Source of the DNA: Lingula anatina
Taxonomy: Eukaryota; Brachiopoda; Lingulata; Lingulida; Lingulidae
Assembly: GCF_001039355.2 (NCBI RefSeq)
Contig: NW_019773781.1
Coordinates: 455,692 to 517,691, forward strand
DNA: 62,000 bases
Reading direction: 5' to 3'
Of this stretch, positions 35,043 to 47,500 are shown piece by piece. The translations under genes and the position numbers were made by a program. Numbering within the stretch: position 1 is the stretch's first letter; the number at the start of each line of letters is the position of its first letter. The notes below the pieces were generated by a model. It did no database searches and was not told where the DNA came from. It saw nothing but the letters and a program-made list of their open reading frames with translations.

Positions 35043-38000
35043 ATGTGGGATTTTGACCCTGTTGGGATATTTTTGGTCACATCAGGTAGTAGAGGAGACC
35101 AGTTATTGTTCAGATATCCTTTTGAAGCAGACGGCGGAGTTGGTTTAAAGGGAAAATCGGGTAAGAGAAGCGATTAAATGCAGTAGGAAAAATGGCGTTG
35201 TCAGGAGACTTTAAAAACACCGAAGTGAAGTGAAAAGATTTTATGCTTTTTCACCAAGCTGTTATGCCGACCTTCATTTGAACACTCCTTGCGCGAAGTG
35301 TTTATGTTTCTACCTCATTAGACAATGTTTAAAGTTTATGTATATTCCGTACAGACAATATATATCCATAATTTATAACTAACCTTTTGAAAAATCTTTC
35401 CAGCATTTCACACAAACCCTTACGCTATTAGAATTGCAGAGGACCCAAAACCTAGGTAATTTTATTTCATCTTATTTCATATTAATGATGTTATACCAAA
35501 TACTAATCTTAACAACAGCAGTAATACATATCAATTTAAGAGAGGGAATGCAGTTCTAATAATTATTTAAAGTCTTATTTTAGTGATATTTTTTCTAATT
35601 GCCCACTTCCAGGAATTCCCCCCAGCCTTGCATAAAGAATGGAGTCCTTGTAGGGTAGGTTACTAAAGAAGCATCACATAAAATATCTTTCTTACAGGCT
35701 TGTTTTATAACTTACTGATGAAATACTTATAATAATTGTAATGATCTATTGAAAAAAAAATTAATATAATATCCTTAATGAGCTTCAAACCATGATGTTT
35801 CATGAAGTTCGTTTTCTACAAATATTCAGATATTTTTGAAAATGTTTAACACATTTCGTCTTAACCATTCTAAAGAAATCATGCGTTTCAGTGGACCATG
35901 ACGTGTGCAGATACCATTAGTATTATCATACAACTTAACGATGACAACTTTACAGTGGTGTGGTATCTTAAAGCTAGAACAAAAATCCTTTCCCATTTAA
36001 ATCAATATAAATTTTGTGGAATATCCTATTTGCCTATTACATTGATATAGACATTTAATTGTTTGATACAAAAACTATGTTAGAGTGAATAGAGAATAAC
36101 GCTATTCCCAATTTCCTGCATCTGTGCCATTCATTCAAAATAGTATATTGTTTTTACAGTTATTCCAATGAACTTCTTGCCTATTTACTGGCAGTCAAGT
36201 CTGATCTGTGTGGACAGAAGTTTGATCTGACAATTGATGATGTCAGGTTTGTTGGCTACCCCGTCCTTCTTCAGAGGATCTCACAGTCCACGCCGCGCCG
36301 TGAGCTCCCAACCATGATTTCCTTTCATGTTGTGATTGCAGTGAGAGTAAGTTATCAATTCTTGCCTCCTCTCTGTATTTGCTTGTATTCAAAACATTTA
36401 AATTTCAATCATTTTAATGTAGGCTTTTTGTAATTGTTATTATATGGTAAGCAATTTGATATGCTTATTACGATATAGCATGTGAAACCAAAAGAGCCAT
36501 GATTAAGATGCAACATGTTGAAGAGCTGAAAACTAAGTTTTATCTTGAATTATGTTTAACATTTTTGTTGGGGACTTATCACCCTATAAATACATACCTT
36601 AAGAATCTTTTCTTAGTGCTCTTGTGCATCTTTTGTATTGCAATATTTCTTTCTGGTATTTCTATGTCATGATGGATATTACAATTCATGTGTTTCAGGC
36701 ACAAGTCAAGAACTCAGTGGTGGCAGCTTACCATGAACTGACCCAGAAGCTGGCCCTCTCCTTCCACCATGAAGAACAGCGCTGTGGCTACCTGAACACA
36801 CAGAAAAACCTGATGCAAGGAATACAGGAAGAGGTCACAACTCTGCCAGAGGGTAGGACCTCATTTTATAAAATTATGCCCAACTTTTTATCTAGAAATT
36901 CTTTCTTAAAGTCTGAAGATATCCAAAAAGAAAAAGAAAACCAATCTTTACTGTACATCTTATGTTAACTCAAGAATTACATAATTTACACTGATGGGAA
37001 ATCAAGTGACAAAAAGATTCACATAACAAGATGGGAAATCAAGTGACAAAAAGATTCACATAACAAGATGGGAAATCAAGTGACAAAAAGATTCACATAA
37101 CAAGATGGGAAATCAAGTGACAAAAAGATTCACATAACAAGATGTGTACAAATTACAGGTATCATGATATCTTTGATGTTAGCCATTTTAGTCAAATCAT
37201 TGTCCAGAACAGATCCAACCCATCATTGTGTGAATTTTTTCTGACTATTTCCAAACTCTTTAAGACAGGCCTGTATACTAGTCATAATTATGTATACATC
37301 TTAATTAAACTTTTCTTGTTTACTACTTGAGTAGTGTCAGGTATAAAATGCTTTATTTTTTAATTTCAGATTCTTATGAGAACCCGTTCAAATTAATGGT
37401 AGCCAAGGGGAGCAAATGCGAACTGTCTAAAGACCTCAAAGCTGTATATGACAAGTAGGCTCTGCAGACATATTGGCCTCATACTTAATTGAAATGAGGC
37501 CGTGTGGAGTTTTAGGGATATTCATAAGATTTTTTCCAGATGGGACTCATTAGTTTTGAGTGAAACAAACCATCACAATAATTTTCATCTCTTCTCACAG
37601 TTTATTAATTTAAAAATGTTGTCTATCTTTTAAAAATTACTGTAAACATAGAATTTGCTCCCTGTTAAACCTGCATGTTTCATTTCAGAATAAGTCCTAA
37701 TATGCACAATAACATGTGAATATTAATTGATATACACTTTAACCTTTGTCCTACATTCCTTCTGTTCAGTCTGGGCAACTCTGGCATTGTGAGTCTGTAT
37801 GTCAACAAGTGGATATATGTCAGCTTTTGTTTACCTCACAAGGTGCACAACATTTTACAGCCTGAGCTGAAAATAGAGGTAAACCTCATTGTTAAAAAGA
37901 GATGAAATAGGGAATGATGTACATAAAAGATAACTTACTTAAAGCTGTATTATTTTTTAAAAGTTGTGAGTAATCTAGTGCATTGTAAGATGTTATCATA

Positions 38001-40980
38001 GTCAGTTTTTGCTGTAATACGAAAGATCTAGGATGCTCTCTTTTAGGAAAAAAAGTAAGCTTAAAAGTAAATTCTTTGGATCTGGAGTGAGTGGCATTAA
38101 CATAGATGCATTATTTCCAGTTGAAGTTTATTTTTAACTGTTAAGCCCATGCATTTCTTCTAACTTTTGGTTTATGGTTATAGCTTTGATTTTTTTTTTT
38201 GCAGCCTGAAGCCATTCAAAAGTGCATTGAAGCTCTAAGGCAAGTAGAGTGGTTCACTAGAAACCTGATGTTGAAGCAAAATACCTTTTTGTATCCACTA
38301 AAAAGATTTGTAGAATTTTATCTACATTGAATTTAATTTGTTTGTCTTGTTGCAAAGAAAATATTTTGTGATCCTTTAAGCTATTTCACATTAAAAAACT
38401 AAATTCATAATATCCGTTTTGAGCATTTTCATGTCACTTTATTTTTTTGAAGAATTTTGACTGCTGTATTTCTGTTGTAAAGGAGTAAGTGACACAGTTT
38501 TGTTAATTTATGAAATGTTAATTTGTCTGTATTCTAAACAAAACATATACTACACAAGTTGGCAAACCACTCATCTCTATCTTTACTTAACCCAGGCCTT
38601 ATCACGGATTACTTCTTATGGTGCCAGAGAGACAGTTACTAGAATCTTTACCTCCAGACTGCAGTCCAGCAATGGTCAGGTTTATAAAGGCTGTGTCTCC
38701 GTTGAAGCGGCTACAGACGCTGGCAGCAGATGCTGATCTGCCGCTTGGACAGGTAGACTCTCATAAATTGTCTTGTTTTCTTATATATAGTATGTGGATT
38801 AAATGTAAGATGTCTTTAACCTGTTGCATTAGCTTCTCAACAATATAAACAGCTTTGTTGTATTAAGCTGAATGTTTATTTCTTCTATTTTGTCCAGTGT
38901 ATATTTATTGAGTTATTATGTACATTTGGTAGGTATTTAGTGAACTTTAAAGGACTTTTTGAAGAGTATAGTTTTCACAATTTAGAACAACTGCAGTAAA
39001 TTAATTTCTTTACTGGAGCATTTTCAGTATATTCTCCTTACTTGAGTTATTGTTTTGAGAATTTGATATTTACTTTAAAGCCTTAAGGAATCATGTGGAA
39101 GCAAGTTTTTCTGAAATCCTTTTGATAGAAGTTGGCACCAAGTGCTGACTGAAGTATTTTGTTTCATGTACGAAGCCAGGGGTATTCAATGAACCACCTG
39201 TTCGGTTAGGGAAAAGGTCCTTTCTGGGTAAAATTTGAGCTAGGTACATGGGTGAAAGGTCCACTTTTTAAAAAAAAAAGACCCCCTTTGAAATTGTTGG
39301 CTATGGGCCCTTTTAATGTGTTCCAGGTGTTCCACCTGTCCAGTCATCTTGTGTATTGGGCNATCATGGGGCTCCCACAACAACTGGTAGGTTTAGGTGG
39401 GAGAACACAGGGATATCATGGGGCTTCCGCAACAATAGGTAGGTTTAGGTGAGAGAACACAGGGATATCATGGAGCTTCCACAACAACAGGTAGGTTTAG
39501 GAGGGAGAACACAGGGATATCATGGGGCTTCCACAACAACAGGTAGGTTTAGGTGGAAGAACATAGGGATATCACAACAACAGGTATCTTTTCTTCTCTG
39601 TCACACAACTGCCCCTTATACCACGAGGAAAATATGAAGGTTTTTTAAGAGTTACAGTATGCAATTACATAAATAATAAAATGTTTGAAACCTGTGCTCA
39701 GACCCAGAAGTTGGGAGAATATTCATATATTAGTGGACCATTTAACATGTTAAATGAAGATCAGTTAGAGTTGTACACTTGACAGTGCTCTCTGGTTGTT
39801 TTACGCAGACAAAGTGATGGTGTTGTTACATGTCACCTTCCAGGCACAGCAAGTTCAAATGGTGGTTTGGATGCTTCAGAGACGTCTCCTCACACAGCTA
39901 CACACTTACGTATTTCTGGTGCTGACATCTAGTGAGAAGAACCAGACCATATATTATCGTACTCACTCCACGTCCGTTTCAGAAGACATGCCATTTATAT
40001 CAGATACAGGATCAGGTTGGTTTGCTTTTTTGTCAAGAAGATGGTAATTTATTTAATGTGTAGATAAAGTGCCTATATACACACACAACTTAAAATAAAA
40101 GTAAGTTGTGGACTTGAGACTTCCAAAGTTTGTTTCATCTGTTTTGCGCCAGTGATTGTCTAACTTTTGATAAAGCAGGAATGGTTTGCATTCATGTCAT
40201 AAAAAAACATTTCAATCACATAATTAAACAAATAATCAAAATTACAAGAGACGTATTTAGATTTTGCTTTCTTACGTTAATAGTTCTTACAGTCCAAATG
40301 AAAGTAGATATCATAAAATTAATATGCAGATAGATGAAAAGCCCCTACAATTAATCAGAACTGCTAACAGTTGTTTCAGGCACCAGTGACGGCAGTCCCA
40401 GAACCAGTTCTTTTGCTAAATCCCCGTCAGAAAATGCACGCGAGGAAATCCTACGCAGACTCCCGCAGTCTCTGCACATGAATTCTGTGAACAGAGAAGC
40501 CATCTGCGCTGTCCCTGCAGCTAATAACTTAGAGGACTTGAAAATGTTTGTTAGGTAAAAGATGGGTTTATACTTTTTCATAATAAAGAACAGACTTTTA
40601 AATTAAAATATTTTGGTATGATTTAAAAATCACTCTCAAGGTAGCACAAAACTAAAAAAGAAAATAAATAAATAAAAAAATTTAAGCCTTGAACATTATC
40701 TGTTATGATCATTTATGCAGAATTTTTTATTTTATATCCCTAAGCATTTTAGGTTTTCAACTTGTCCACTGAAAACTTTTTATATTTAATATATTAAAAA
40801 GATATTTTTCTTTTTGTTTCCAGGTTGTGTCCATATTTTAATGGCCAGTTTCACTTGGAGGAAATCATGTACCATGAGAATCTACGAAGGTCCCAGTTAC
40901 TGACTCTGATTGATAAATTCAGAAGTATCCTTGTGACATGTACTCATCCTGACCCAGCAACCTCATTTCATGGTAAATGA
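35043..40980 (+). CDS. NPRL3: GATOR1 subunit NPRL3 (internal segment missing in assembly)
   Basis: NPRL3 pairs with NPRL2 in GATOR1, which inhibits mTORC1 at the lysosome when amino acids are low. Exons: 35043-35160, 35404-35455, 35613-35654, 36160-36346, 36699-36852, 37370-37454, 37770-37878, 38205-38239, 38596-38752, 39327-about 39361, 39844-40015, 40380-40554, 40824-40980. All phases join. Diagnostic stretches: [109 protein letters not shown]. The 480-odd visible codons lack the ~55-60 residues expected between LVYW and the QMVVW exon, where an N (39362) and a 52-bp minisatellite lie. The intron after 38239 uses a GC donor (AG|gcaagt). Translation ends TGA at 40978-40980. Candidate AATAAA at 41628. 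Confidence 0.95.
36993..37141. repeat. Four perfect 37-bp tandem repeats in an NPRL3 intron
   Basis: The unit starts GATGGGAAATCAAGTGAC and recurs at 36993, 37030, 37067 and 37104, essentially without change, so the array is young. There are no spacers of unique sequence, so it is not CRISPR-like. Confidence 0.95.
39172..39315. repeat. Dispersed repeat, copy 2, abutting an NPRL3 exon
   Basis: This is the same element as at 11434-11607, in the opposite relation to coding sequence. Its end (ggctatgggcccttttaa) lies about 11 bases before the NPRL3 exon at 39327, so the element supplies most of the branch-point/polypyrimidine region of that acceptor. Confidence 0.7.
39363..39586. repeat. 52-bp minisatellite, about 4.3 units, directly after an N in NPRL3
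   Basis: Units begin ATCATGGGGCTTCCACAAC at 39363, 39415, 39467 and 39519, with a partial unit at 39571. Each contains a potential donor (CAGGTAGGTTTAGG). The array follows the N at 39362 that interrupts the coding exon, so its coding translation is not trusted. Confidence 0.9.
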
Positions 40981-41811
40981 AACGGCTGATATCTGATTGG
41001 TCTATTTAGATGACAGTGACAATTTCCAAGGAATGGAAAAAAGAAATGAATGAACAAATGAGGAATTCAGTGAGAATGCACAAAATTAGGATTGAAAGTG
41101 CACAAAGTTGTGTTTGGTGCCTGCGTCTTTATTTTCTGCCATGGGACAGTGAACAGTGAAATGATGACAGAAGAAATAGGCGCCATACTAGTACTCATAG
41201 AGTTAAATTAGAAAAACTGCTGAACAAGGTTTTCAGGAGAGAAATGGACAGCAACTTGAAAGAACAGAGCACTGGTGCTCACATGACAAACAGATTTTGA
41301 ATTGCCATCATGACAGATATTAATTCAAAATACATTTCCTTGATATTAACTTTGTTTTATTTACTTCAGTATTAGTTACCATTGCTGACCTATGACTTCA
41401 GTTAATTTCCATCATGGGCATTGTTTACTGATCAAACAGATTATAATTGTTAAACATTGAGTAGATTAGGTGATTAGATCACATTCAACAATGGGCAGTC
41501 ATCATTGACTTACACTCTAGTTTTCAGACATAACTGAAACAATACAGTTACTTACACATATAACTGTGCTGTGATCATGAAGATTTTTTACAAGCTGCAA
41601 TAGTGTAAAACCACATTGGTAATCATAAATAAAAAATATTCAAGTTTTATGATAATTACCCAGGGTCTTTTTTAATAAAATCTAAAATATAGTATTATTT
41701 TTCTAACTAAAATTGTTAATATGTCTTCCAGTGTCCATAGACTGAATTTTTCATATTCGGAAAAAAATACCAAATGCAATTTTGGAAATCCATCTAGAAT
41801 ATTTGGCATCA
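40981..41811. terminator. Tail-to-tail 3' region of NPRL3 and MPG
   Basis: 831 bases separate the two stop codons. AATAAA at 41628-41633 is a candidate NPRL3 poly(A) signal. No clear MPG signal was fixed. No further gene is seen. Confidence 0.5.
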
Positions 41812-43266
41812 TCATGACTGATCATTTTTTGCTTCTGCCTTCTTGTCTCTTCTGCTTACACAATCACTGTTACGCACATAAAACCTGTATGGTTTAGATG
41901 CACTTTCAGGTCCTGCAGATTCAATCCCAATTCGTGTAGATACAATGATTTCTTCCTCTTGAACAGGTGCTCCTTTCTCTAGCCATATACAGCCACTAGT
42001 CACCAAGTCTTGTGTATTGATGCTGTCTTTGTCTATGTGTAAGGCTTGGCAGAGTTTAGATGGTCCATTGCACAAGTCTTTGATTTTTAACCCCTTTCCT
42101 TCATCTTGTCTCCTGGTGCTGCGAGCCCCACGCATGATGTCCTGGTTTTCTAGCGGTTCCAATGCCCTGAGGAGAACACAAGAACCTGTGCCTGAAATGG
42201 AATACACTTTAAATTATCATAACTTACATATATCAAATTGTACATAACATCATTACATTCAGTTTCTATTACATTACATTCAGAAGTAATTAGATGCCCA
42301 ACCAAGGTATCTTATGTTTTCAGCTGTTCTTCAAATTAAATTGACAGTTTTATTAGTCAACATAAATATTCATGCATTTAATAGAAAGTTCATACCGGGT
42401 AGGTCCTAAAAGAATTTAAATATATTGCCATGGGAGACAATTCCTTTCTTACTTATTTTTCCATAATGTCTGCTTTTGAAATTCAATATTCTGACCAATA
42501 AGTCAAAGGGCTCATTCCCACTGTACTACATAGACTGATCCAACTCAGCAGGGACTCATGCTGAATGCAATCAGATTAACAATATAACACGCCTTCTCTT
42601 CTTTCCAAGGTACTCGTGTAATCACCACCTTGTCTCTATTCTACTCTACAATAGGAAACATATTGCATTCAGAGAGAATCCCTGTGGAGTTGGACCAATC
42701 AATGTACATATGGAACAATATAGTTTCAATGAGCCCAGATATTATAATATTAAATTAATAATAATAAAAATAATAGTATAATAATAATAATAAAACATCA
42801 ATAATACAGAACTTTTTGTACCATAAAATTCATTAACCCTGCCTCATGTTTTACCTTGAGAAGAGATGTTCATACAGCAGTACATGCCATAGATGTTGTA
42901 GACATATGCTGTCCCTGGCTGCATAAACATTGCCCCATTTCTCCCTGTGGGCCCCTTGTATGAGTGAGAGGCAGAATCCGCACTCCCCAAATAAGCCTCT
43001 GTTTCAACGATTCTTCCACTCAGTCGTTCCCCATTTGGTAGTTTCCGCACTAGCACCTGCCCCAGAAGTGCCTTTGACAGTTCAAGACATGGTAGCTCAA
43101 AAAATGCCCTTAAATGTTTTGTGCCACTTGCCATGGTGGGGTTGTTTAATGGCTTTTCTGACCTTGATTCGTGAGATTCTCTGAAGTACTTGCTAGCTAC
43201 TTCGTCTTTATTTTTACTAGGTTTTTTGTTTGATGCTTTTCGTTTACTGGTTGTTTTCTGATCCAT
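41812..43266 (-). CDS. MPG: DNA-3-methyladenine glycosylase (AAG/MPG)
   Basis: A monofunctional base-excision-repair glycosylase that removes alkylated purines and hypoxanthine in nucleus and mitochondria. Minus-strand exons 43266-42855 and 42191-41812 encode 263 residues. The Lys/Ser-rich first ~50 residues are a typical poorly conserved N-terminus. The catalytic core follows: FFELPCLELSKALLG, RIVETEAYLG with general-base Glu90 and Tyr92, His101, the intercalating Tyr126 in YNIYGMY, and Asn133 in CMNISSQG, then VLLRALEPL, CNGPSKLCQAL and the closing KPYRFYVRNSDCVS. These positions match human Glu125, Tyr127, His136, Tyr162 and Asn169. Start is the ATG at 43266-43264. The frame is open for a few codons upstream but without an ATG. 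It lies tail-to-tail with NPRL3 and head-to-head with RHBDF, as in vertebrates. Confidence 0.96.
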
Positions 43267-44544
43267 ATCTTGGGCTAAGTTTGACTTTGACAATTACTGA
43301 GAGGAAATAACCTGGTATTATCACTATGCACGTGTATTCAGCTGCTGTTTTTTACGTTAGTGTATAGTGCAGATTTAACAGCGCTACAAATACCGGTATG
43401 CCGTATGCAGGTGTAAACTGTGACTTATTATCCTCAGGATATTATTATGTTAAAAAAAAGCTTATTTACTTTCCCGATGCTGTTTATTCGCTGCTAGAAA
43501 GGCACTCGCTGGGATAATTAATGTTGATAACACCTGTATTTCCTGGTTTTCATTCAGACTCCAATGCGGTATTTGTTCAATATAGTTATATTCGTTTTGT
43601 TTATAAACGAACAAAACTAAATAGTCAAAATACATTTTTTTAGATTTGTGTTTTCGGTCTCAGGATAAAGGCATAACTTACAAAAAATAAACTCAATCAA
43701 ATGAGAATTTACAATAAATGCGAATGCGCATCTGTGTTAAAGATTGGGCTCAGATTGGAGTATGCGCAGTCGAGACATTTACCTCACTTCCGCTTCCTAT
43801 TTTTCAAAGCAAGCTTTCCCGGCTGGGTTTTGCATTAAAGATAAAACTGATGACGGAAATAATTTTGTACTAAAAAAATAGGTAAGTCAATCTTGATGAT
43901 AATTAAGTAAATTTCAAGACAAGAAACAGTACCAGAATGTCAATAAAACCATTGGATCATATTTTACATCGCTGGAATTTGCTTTCAAGTTCGGTGTGGA
44001 GATTCCCCTTGTCTGGGCTTGTTGGTTATGCTTGGTGACAAATGGTGTTACTGTCATTGTTACAGTTGTACAAAGAACGAAAGAAAAACTTTGATGATAA
44101 GCTTTACCTAAACGGAATAATATTTAAAAACCAGGTGTATCCCCAACAGTAATTTTTGGTGCGTGAATTACCTTGAAGTGATGCGCATATGTATTTCAAT
44201 ATGTTATAACTTGTCTAAAATTTTTTACCGTCATCACGATCAGAAAGTGAAAGTTGTCAAAGCATGTGTAATTTATACATCGTGGAATGAGTTGTGGATA
44301 TTAATAGACCAAACATCTAGTATATGCCATATATATGTTGTATGGCAGAACTGACAGCACTATTTTGAAAATGTGTCAGAGATCTAACGTGGCTACAATC
44401 TTTTTTTGTTTGACCATTTGACTGGAACAAAATTTTCTGAAGTGAGCCCATTTAATATTCTAATACAAGCCTTTTCTTTCACCCTGAAAATCATATGTGA
44501 AATCTGATTGTATCTTTTATCAACACATCTACAGAGCAATCAGC
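43267..44544. promoter_or_regulatory. Putative bidirectional MPG/RHBDF promoter and RHBDF 5' leader
   Basis: The 1.28 kb between the divergent start codons lacks a TATA box. It has two TGCGCA cores (near 43728 and 43765, NRF1-like) and ACTTCCGCTTCC (near 43786, ETS-like), as in housekeeping promoters. A strong donor (ATAG|gtaagt at 43881/43882) likely ends a non-coding first exon of RHBDF, and the acceptor catctacag near 44532 precedes its coding exon 1. Confidence 0.5.
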
Positions 44545-47500
44545 ATGGCAAGCACACAGCACGCGTTCCAGCCCCAGCACAGTGTAGTGTCGGCCCCAGC
44601 AGCCACGGGGCGACCCAAACTGAACAGGATGCAATCACTGCAGAGAATGAGAAGGTTTGGAGCTCTTTTTCTTGTGATATTTAAGATAGAATTTGTAATG
44701 GGTAAATGTCATGGAGCACGTGCTCATTTCAGTAAAATTTTGATGGTTTTTTACCTAATAGACATTATCTGGGTATAGACCATGGGGTAATAATTTCTAA
44801 CCATGTTTCAGTGCACTTAATGTCATAGTTATGATGGACAGAACAAAAGAGGAATTTTAAGTTGGCTTCCTTTTATAAGAAATAGTTTGCTGAGATGGTA
44901 CAGTAATAGTCTTACAACTTGGCTGAGAATACAGCACAAACATGATTTTATTGTTCCTGTCTTTATTTAATTCAGCTAATTCCAATGGCAAGATTCAGCA
45001 CCATAAGTGATAATACATTATAATATTAATCATAATCAACATTGAATTTATTTATTAATGATTTTTTTTTAATTTTAGTCGACTGGCATCAGGCACTAAA
45101 GAATTCCTAGGCCTAGATGAACAGCAGAAACCTACGGAGCAGGACAAATGGACGCAGCGCAGGTTGCGGCTTCTAAGTAGGTCACTAGTGGGTAACGTGA
45201 AGAAAGAGTGCCTGCAGAAGAAATACGGAGACGAGACTGACAGTGTGTTCATGCCAAACGTTGTTGATCCATTAGCAAAGAGAGGTCACTTTACGGGATT
45301 TGACATGACAGACGGAGGGTCGATGAGAACGACGCCCATGTCCAGCACCAGCACATACTATCGCAGACGCATGATGGGGCCTCGTAAACGAGGGAGAAAA
45401 GACTCTGTGATGAAGATGGCATGGGATGGAGTCAATCAGCTGGTGGTGAGAGAAAAGTTGATATTGCTTAGGATACAATTGTTTAAAATCCATTTCTCAA
45501 TGAAATATAATGCTGTAGTGTATTGCAAAACATAACTTAATAGTATACATAGTAAATGCAGCCTGCATCAGTTTGTTTTTGACCTGTTGGACCTCCAGGA
45601 CACCAGGGTCTAAGAATCTGCTGACCAAAGCAGAAATAGAGGACAGAAACAGAGCCATAATTATGAAAATATTTCAAAGAACCTACTACAAATATTTCAG
45701 TGGACAGTTAAAATCTTTGTGACAATTGACTTCCACTCATGTGTTACAGGGTAGAAAGCCGTCAAGAAAATCTCGACAGTGGAGTCGAAGTTTTGCACCT
45801 GCCAGCATCACATCAGACGATATGGATGCTTTATCTTTCGTGAGTAATTAAAATGAATACTTGTAATACAATGTATTGTATTTCATTTTTGTGGTTGTAG
45901 TTAATTTGAAAAACATTCAAATTTCTGTAAAATTGTGCTGAAATATTTTTTAAATATTTTTGCTTGTAAATGGTATTTATGTCTTTGCACACAGTTTGTC
46001 TACTTTAAAACAACCATTTTTCTTGCTACAGATAGTCACATGATTGTAAAAATGCACAAATAAAATTTGAACACATTTGCATTTTGAAAAAAAAATGTGA
46101 TCATACAAATCCTTGGTTTAATGTACAATTAGTAATGAGATATAAATTACTGTTTAGACCCCCCAGGAAGCTGTGATAGAAGAAGAAGACATGTCCTTGG
46201 TCGATGACGTCTTCTTTGACATCAAGAGTCCCACATTCTCCATGTCTGCCCCAGATTTTATGAAGAAGACAGAACTGGAGACTGTCCCTGAAGCCAGAGA
46301 TGAGGTGGACGTAGGAAGGTCCACTCCTAAAATTGTGTAAGAGGAAGTTAAAACCTTTCTTGTTTAGTGTTGTTTGACAGTTGGTACATGCAGTGATATG
46401 TAGATATGTATAAATGTTGAACTATTATTTGTAAATGTATTTATTCTGCATTGGCATCGTTCAGACTTTTTCTTTGCAAATATAAGAGGTATAAGAGATG
46501 GGGTATCAGATATGCCAGGTTGTGGTTAAACAGTGTATAACTATAATCAACTAATATATGCACATACATGTTTCAAAATTCATGCCAGCTGTCAAAAAAA
46601 AAAAAAAAAGAAAAAAAAAACCTCATCATTAGTAAACAGTAAAAAAGTAATTAAAACAAGTTGCATTTCATTGTCACTGAACTATAAATTAACTTAAAGA
46701 ACAACATTTTTCCATTCTTATTTTGACACACTGCATATTTTTCTTGAACTAGAAAAACACTGATGAAATATTTTTAAAATAATTGCAGTCCAGGTCAGTG
46801 GCATGCTGGTCATCATCCCCGCCAGGGTCTACCCTCCACCCCAGGGACGGCAGCGGTTGCTGTCCATCCCCTCAGTGGCGTTGGCATGCGGAGGATTGTG
46901 GGTGGGGTTATGGAGAGAGCCTTGGATAACTCTGATCGCAGGCGTGTGGGAATGGGGATCATTGGACGCATTTTCAAGCGTAGCTTCAAGAGAGGTGGAG
47001 TGGATGAAGATGTCAGGGAACAAATAGATAAAATGCATGATCATAGGTAATTTTAGTTTATGTATTTTATAAGTGGGAATTTTTTTATGATTTTATTTAT
47101 TACAAAAACTTAAATAGTGATTGATGTTTATAAAAAATTCCTTTAATTAGTCCACTGCTTTTTTTTATTTAGATGTACAATACACACATCTTATATTTGT
47201 GCATATAACATGAAATAAAGTTANNNNNNNNNNNNNNNNNNNNNNNNNNNNNNNNNNNNNNNNNNNNNNNNNNNNNNNNNNNNNNNNNNNNNNNNNNNNN
47301 NNNNNNNNNNNNNNNNNNNNNNNNNNNNNNNNNNNNNNNNNNNNNNNNNNNNNNNNNNNNNNNNNNNNNNNNNNNNNNNNNNNNNNNNNNNNNNNNNNNN
47401 NNNNNNNNNNNNNNNNNNNNNNNNNNNNNNNNNNNNNNNNNNNNNNNNNNNNNNNNNNNNNNNNNNNNNNNNNNNNNNNNNNNNNNNNNNNNNNNNNNNN

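Noticed and set aside
36993-37141. Regular ~37-bp repeats resembling a CRISPR array
   Set aside because: No spacers; the units are directly contiguous and intronic in a eukaryotic gene.
39252-39637. Open frames across the 52-bp minisatellite ([15 protein letters not shown] repeats)
   Set aside because: The 52-bp unit is not a multiple of three, each unit carries a donor-like site, and an N precedes it. Not credible NPRL3 sequence.
42930-43184. 84-codon + strand frame
   Set aside because: Antisense of MPG exon 1.
45589-45720. Possible extra RHBDF exon (CTGACCAAAGCAGAAATAG...)
   Set aside because: No flanking splice sites in phase, and the exons on either side already join correctly.
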